DNA of 6,992 nt, from contig JAGGZG010000010.1 in assembly GCA_021162125.1 (NCBI GenBank), positions 1 to 6,992 of the forward strand. Reading direction: 5' to 3'. Both the position numbers and the translations under genes were made by a program. Source of the DNA: Anaerolineae bacterium (lineage in GTDB: Bacteria; Chloroflexota; Anaerolineae; JACIWR01). The notes under the pieces are model-generated. The model searched no databases, was not told the DNA's origin, and saw nothing but the letters and a program-made list of their open reading frames with translations. Below, in pieces: positions 5,695-6,992 of the stretch. The stretch's first letter is position 1, and every line of letters starts with the position of its first letter.

Positions 5695-6992
5695 CTACCC
5701 TCCCACGCGCACGCTGCCGACGATCACCCGGTCAGTCACCAGATCACCCTCGCGGTTGAATACGGGCACGCGGCGCAGCGATTCGGTGCTGTACAGCCCT
5801 ACCTCCAGCCAGTACTCGCCGGCCGGGGTCGCCGGGTCCACGGGCAATGGGAAAGGATCGGCCACGGTCTGGCCGGGCAGCCAGCGGGGGACGAAGTAGA
5901 ACGTGGGGAAGCTGGCGTTCAGTGGTGGGTTGTCTTTCTGGCCCCAGGATCGGTTGGCGGAATCAATCAGGTGCACGAAGACGGTGTAGCTCTCGCGCAT
6001 GGGCTGCAAGCACCGCCAGTGCAGGGTGACGTGCAGCGTTTCGCCGGGGCGCACCACGGGCGGCTCCCGCCACGGCGCGGTGTAGGTCCGCCAGCCGCTG
6101 CGCACCCGCACGCCGGTGAGCAGCAATTTCTGATCGAAGTTGCCCAGCGCGGTTTGCAGGGCGCGAGCCGGGGGATGCAGGCGGGCCGGCTCGACGCGGA
6201 CGGTGGCCAGTTGGATCGTGGCCCGGCCATCGGGCAGGGTCAGGTCCTGGCCCTGTGAGAGGTTGACCATCCCCACCTGCAACGGATACTCGCCCGGCTG
6301 CGCGCCGAAGGGCACCGTTACATCGAAACGCTCGGCGACCACTTCGCCCGGCAGCCACTGCGGGGTCAGCAAGCGGCTGTCCGTGGTGAAGTGGTAGGCA
6401 TTGGTCAGGTGGACGGCGGGCATGAGATACTCGTCGAGCTGGCGCGGGGCCTGCATGTACAGCGTCAAACGCAGGCTCTCCCCCACGCGCACCACAGTGC
6501 GGTCCAGATCGTAGCCCAGCAGAGCGATTTCCTGGCCGAACGTCGCGCCCGATAGCGTGTGCTCCATCGGCGGCGCGGTAAACAACGGCTCAGGCAACAC
6601 GCGGTAAATCAACCCCACGGGGAGCAAACGGTAGCGGTCGGCCACCTCGCGCTTGTACAGGGTCAGGTAGACCGGTCGCGTGCCCAGGTGACGCTCCACC
6701 GCCGTCAGGAAGGGACTGGTACCGGGCCAGATGGCCTCCACCTCCACGTCGGGACGGACGTGCTCCACCTGTTGCAGATGCCACAGCGGGGTGTAGGTGC
6801 CCCAATCGCAGGCGACGTAAGCGTCCTCCTCCACCAGGGCGAAAACCCGGCGGGCAAAAACCTCGTCCGCAGGGCTGGCGGCGGCCCTCAGCGGGGCGAA
6901 GTTGGCGGCCAGCGTCCACAGGGGAAGTAGCAGGAGCAGTATGCTGCCATGCGCCCACGCCGCCCCACCCCGCCGCCGCGCCAGACCCCGCA
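5695..6992 (-). CDS. C-terminal part of a membrane protein, probable GT-C-type glycosyltransferase (partial)
   Basis: The frame is open from the window edge to the TAG at 5697, giving 431 visible residues; the N-terminus lies outside the window. A GTG at 6834 could be mistaken for the start, but coding upstream of it continues with a basic stretch (RGLARRRGG) and a hydrophobic segment (SILLLLLPLWTLAANF, about 6897-6942) that looks like the last membrane helix. After it come VEEDAYVACDWGTYTPLWHLQQ and RPDVEVEAIWP, a pattern I associate with large polytopic glycosyltransferase-like proteins (DUF2723/ArnT-like) of Chloroflexota. The rest is two related beta-sandwich repeats. Each has a LPGE/QVVA-type turn and a PGEYxLxVG strand (LPGEVVAERF with PGEYPLQVG; LPGQTVADPF with AGEYWLEVG). 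The soluble part is probably extracytoplasmic. It is convergent with the glutamate synthase genes and probably unrelated to them. Catalytic residues would lie upstream and cannot be checked. Confidence 0.7.
   Translation of the reverse strand, partial: RGLARRRGGAAWAHGSILLLLLPLWTLAANFAPLRAAASPADEVFARRVFALVEEDAYVACDWGTYTPLWHLQQVEHVRPDVEVEAIWPGTSPFLTAVERHLGTRPVYLTLYKREVADRYRLLPVGLIYRVLPEPLFTAPPMEHTLSGATFGQEIALLGYDLDRTVVRVGESLRLTLYMQAPRQLDEYLMPAVHLTNAYHFTTDSRLLTPQWLPGEVVAERFDVTVPFGAQPGEYPLQVGMVNLSQGQDLTLPDGRATIQLATVRVEPARLHPPARALQTALGNFDQKLLLTGVRVRSGWRTYTAPWREPPVVRPGETLHVTLHWRCLQPMRESYTVFVHLIDSANRSWGQKDNPPLNASFPTFYFVPRWLPGQTVADPFPLPVDPATPAGEYWLEVGLYSTESLRRVPVFNREGDLVTDRVIVGSVRVGG

Noticed and set aside
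6832..6834. GTG as the start codon of the minus-strand membrane protein
   Set aside because: The frame stays open to the window edge and encodes a membrane helix and a flanking basic stretch upstream of the GTG, so the gene is simply cut by the window.

Overview
The window comes from a GC-rich bacterial chromosome. I infer an uncultured member of the Chloroflexota, probably Anaerolineae-like. Two things point there: the partial minus-strand membrane protein, whose C-terminal beta-sandwich style I associate with that phylum, and the 7-, 8- and 9-base tandem repeats scattered through genes and spacers. This assignment rests on pattern memory, not on a search.

Layout. Bases 1-239 hold no convincing gene. 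They contain an inverted repeat (3-56), a near-consensus sigma-70 promoter (109-137), and a short leader with a terminator-like hairpin plus T-tract (174-216). Bases 240-2786 (+) encode an 848-residue protein of the glutamate synthase (GOGAT) FMN/synthase family. It is built as two homologous halves: the C-terminal half carries the catalytic motifs and an Fe-S cysteine motif, and the N-terminal half has lost most of them. A 133-base spacer holding a repeat-built hairpin follows. Bases 2920-5658 (+) encode a 912-residue fusion of a class II glutamine amidotransferase domain and a GltB-type GXGXG beta-helix domain. Bases 5695-6992 (-) encode the C-terminal 431 residues of a membrane protein, probably a GT-C-type glycosyltransferase, running off the right edge. 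A perfect 10-bp stem-loop separates the two convergent genes.

Function. Together the two plus-strand genes supply every catalytic module of the large subunit of glutamate synthase, but split and reordered. The barrel is one protein, and the glutaminase and GXGXG domains are joined in the other. The expected reaction is glutamine + 2-oxoglutarate + reductant -> 2 glutamate. No GltD-type reductase is present in the window, so the electron donor is unknown.

The most unusual features are two. First, three families of short-period repeats sit in frame inside both GOGAT genes, in linkers or loops, and one of them also forms the intergenic hairpin. Second, the synthase protein contains a duplicated, apparently degenerate barrel half.
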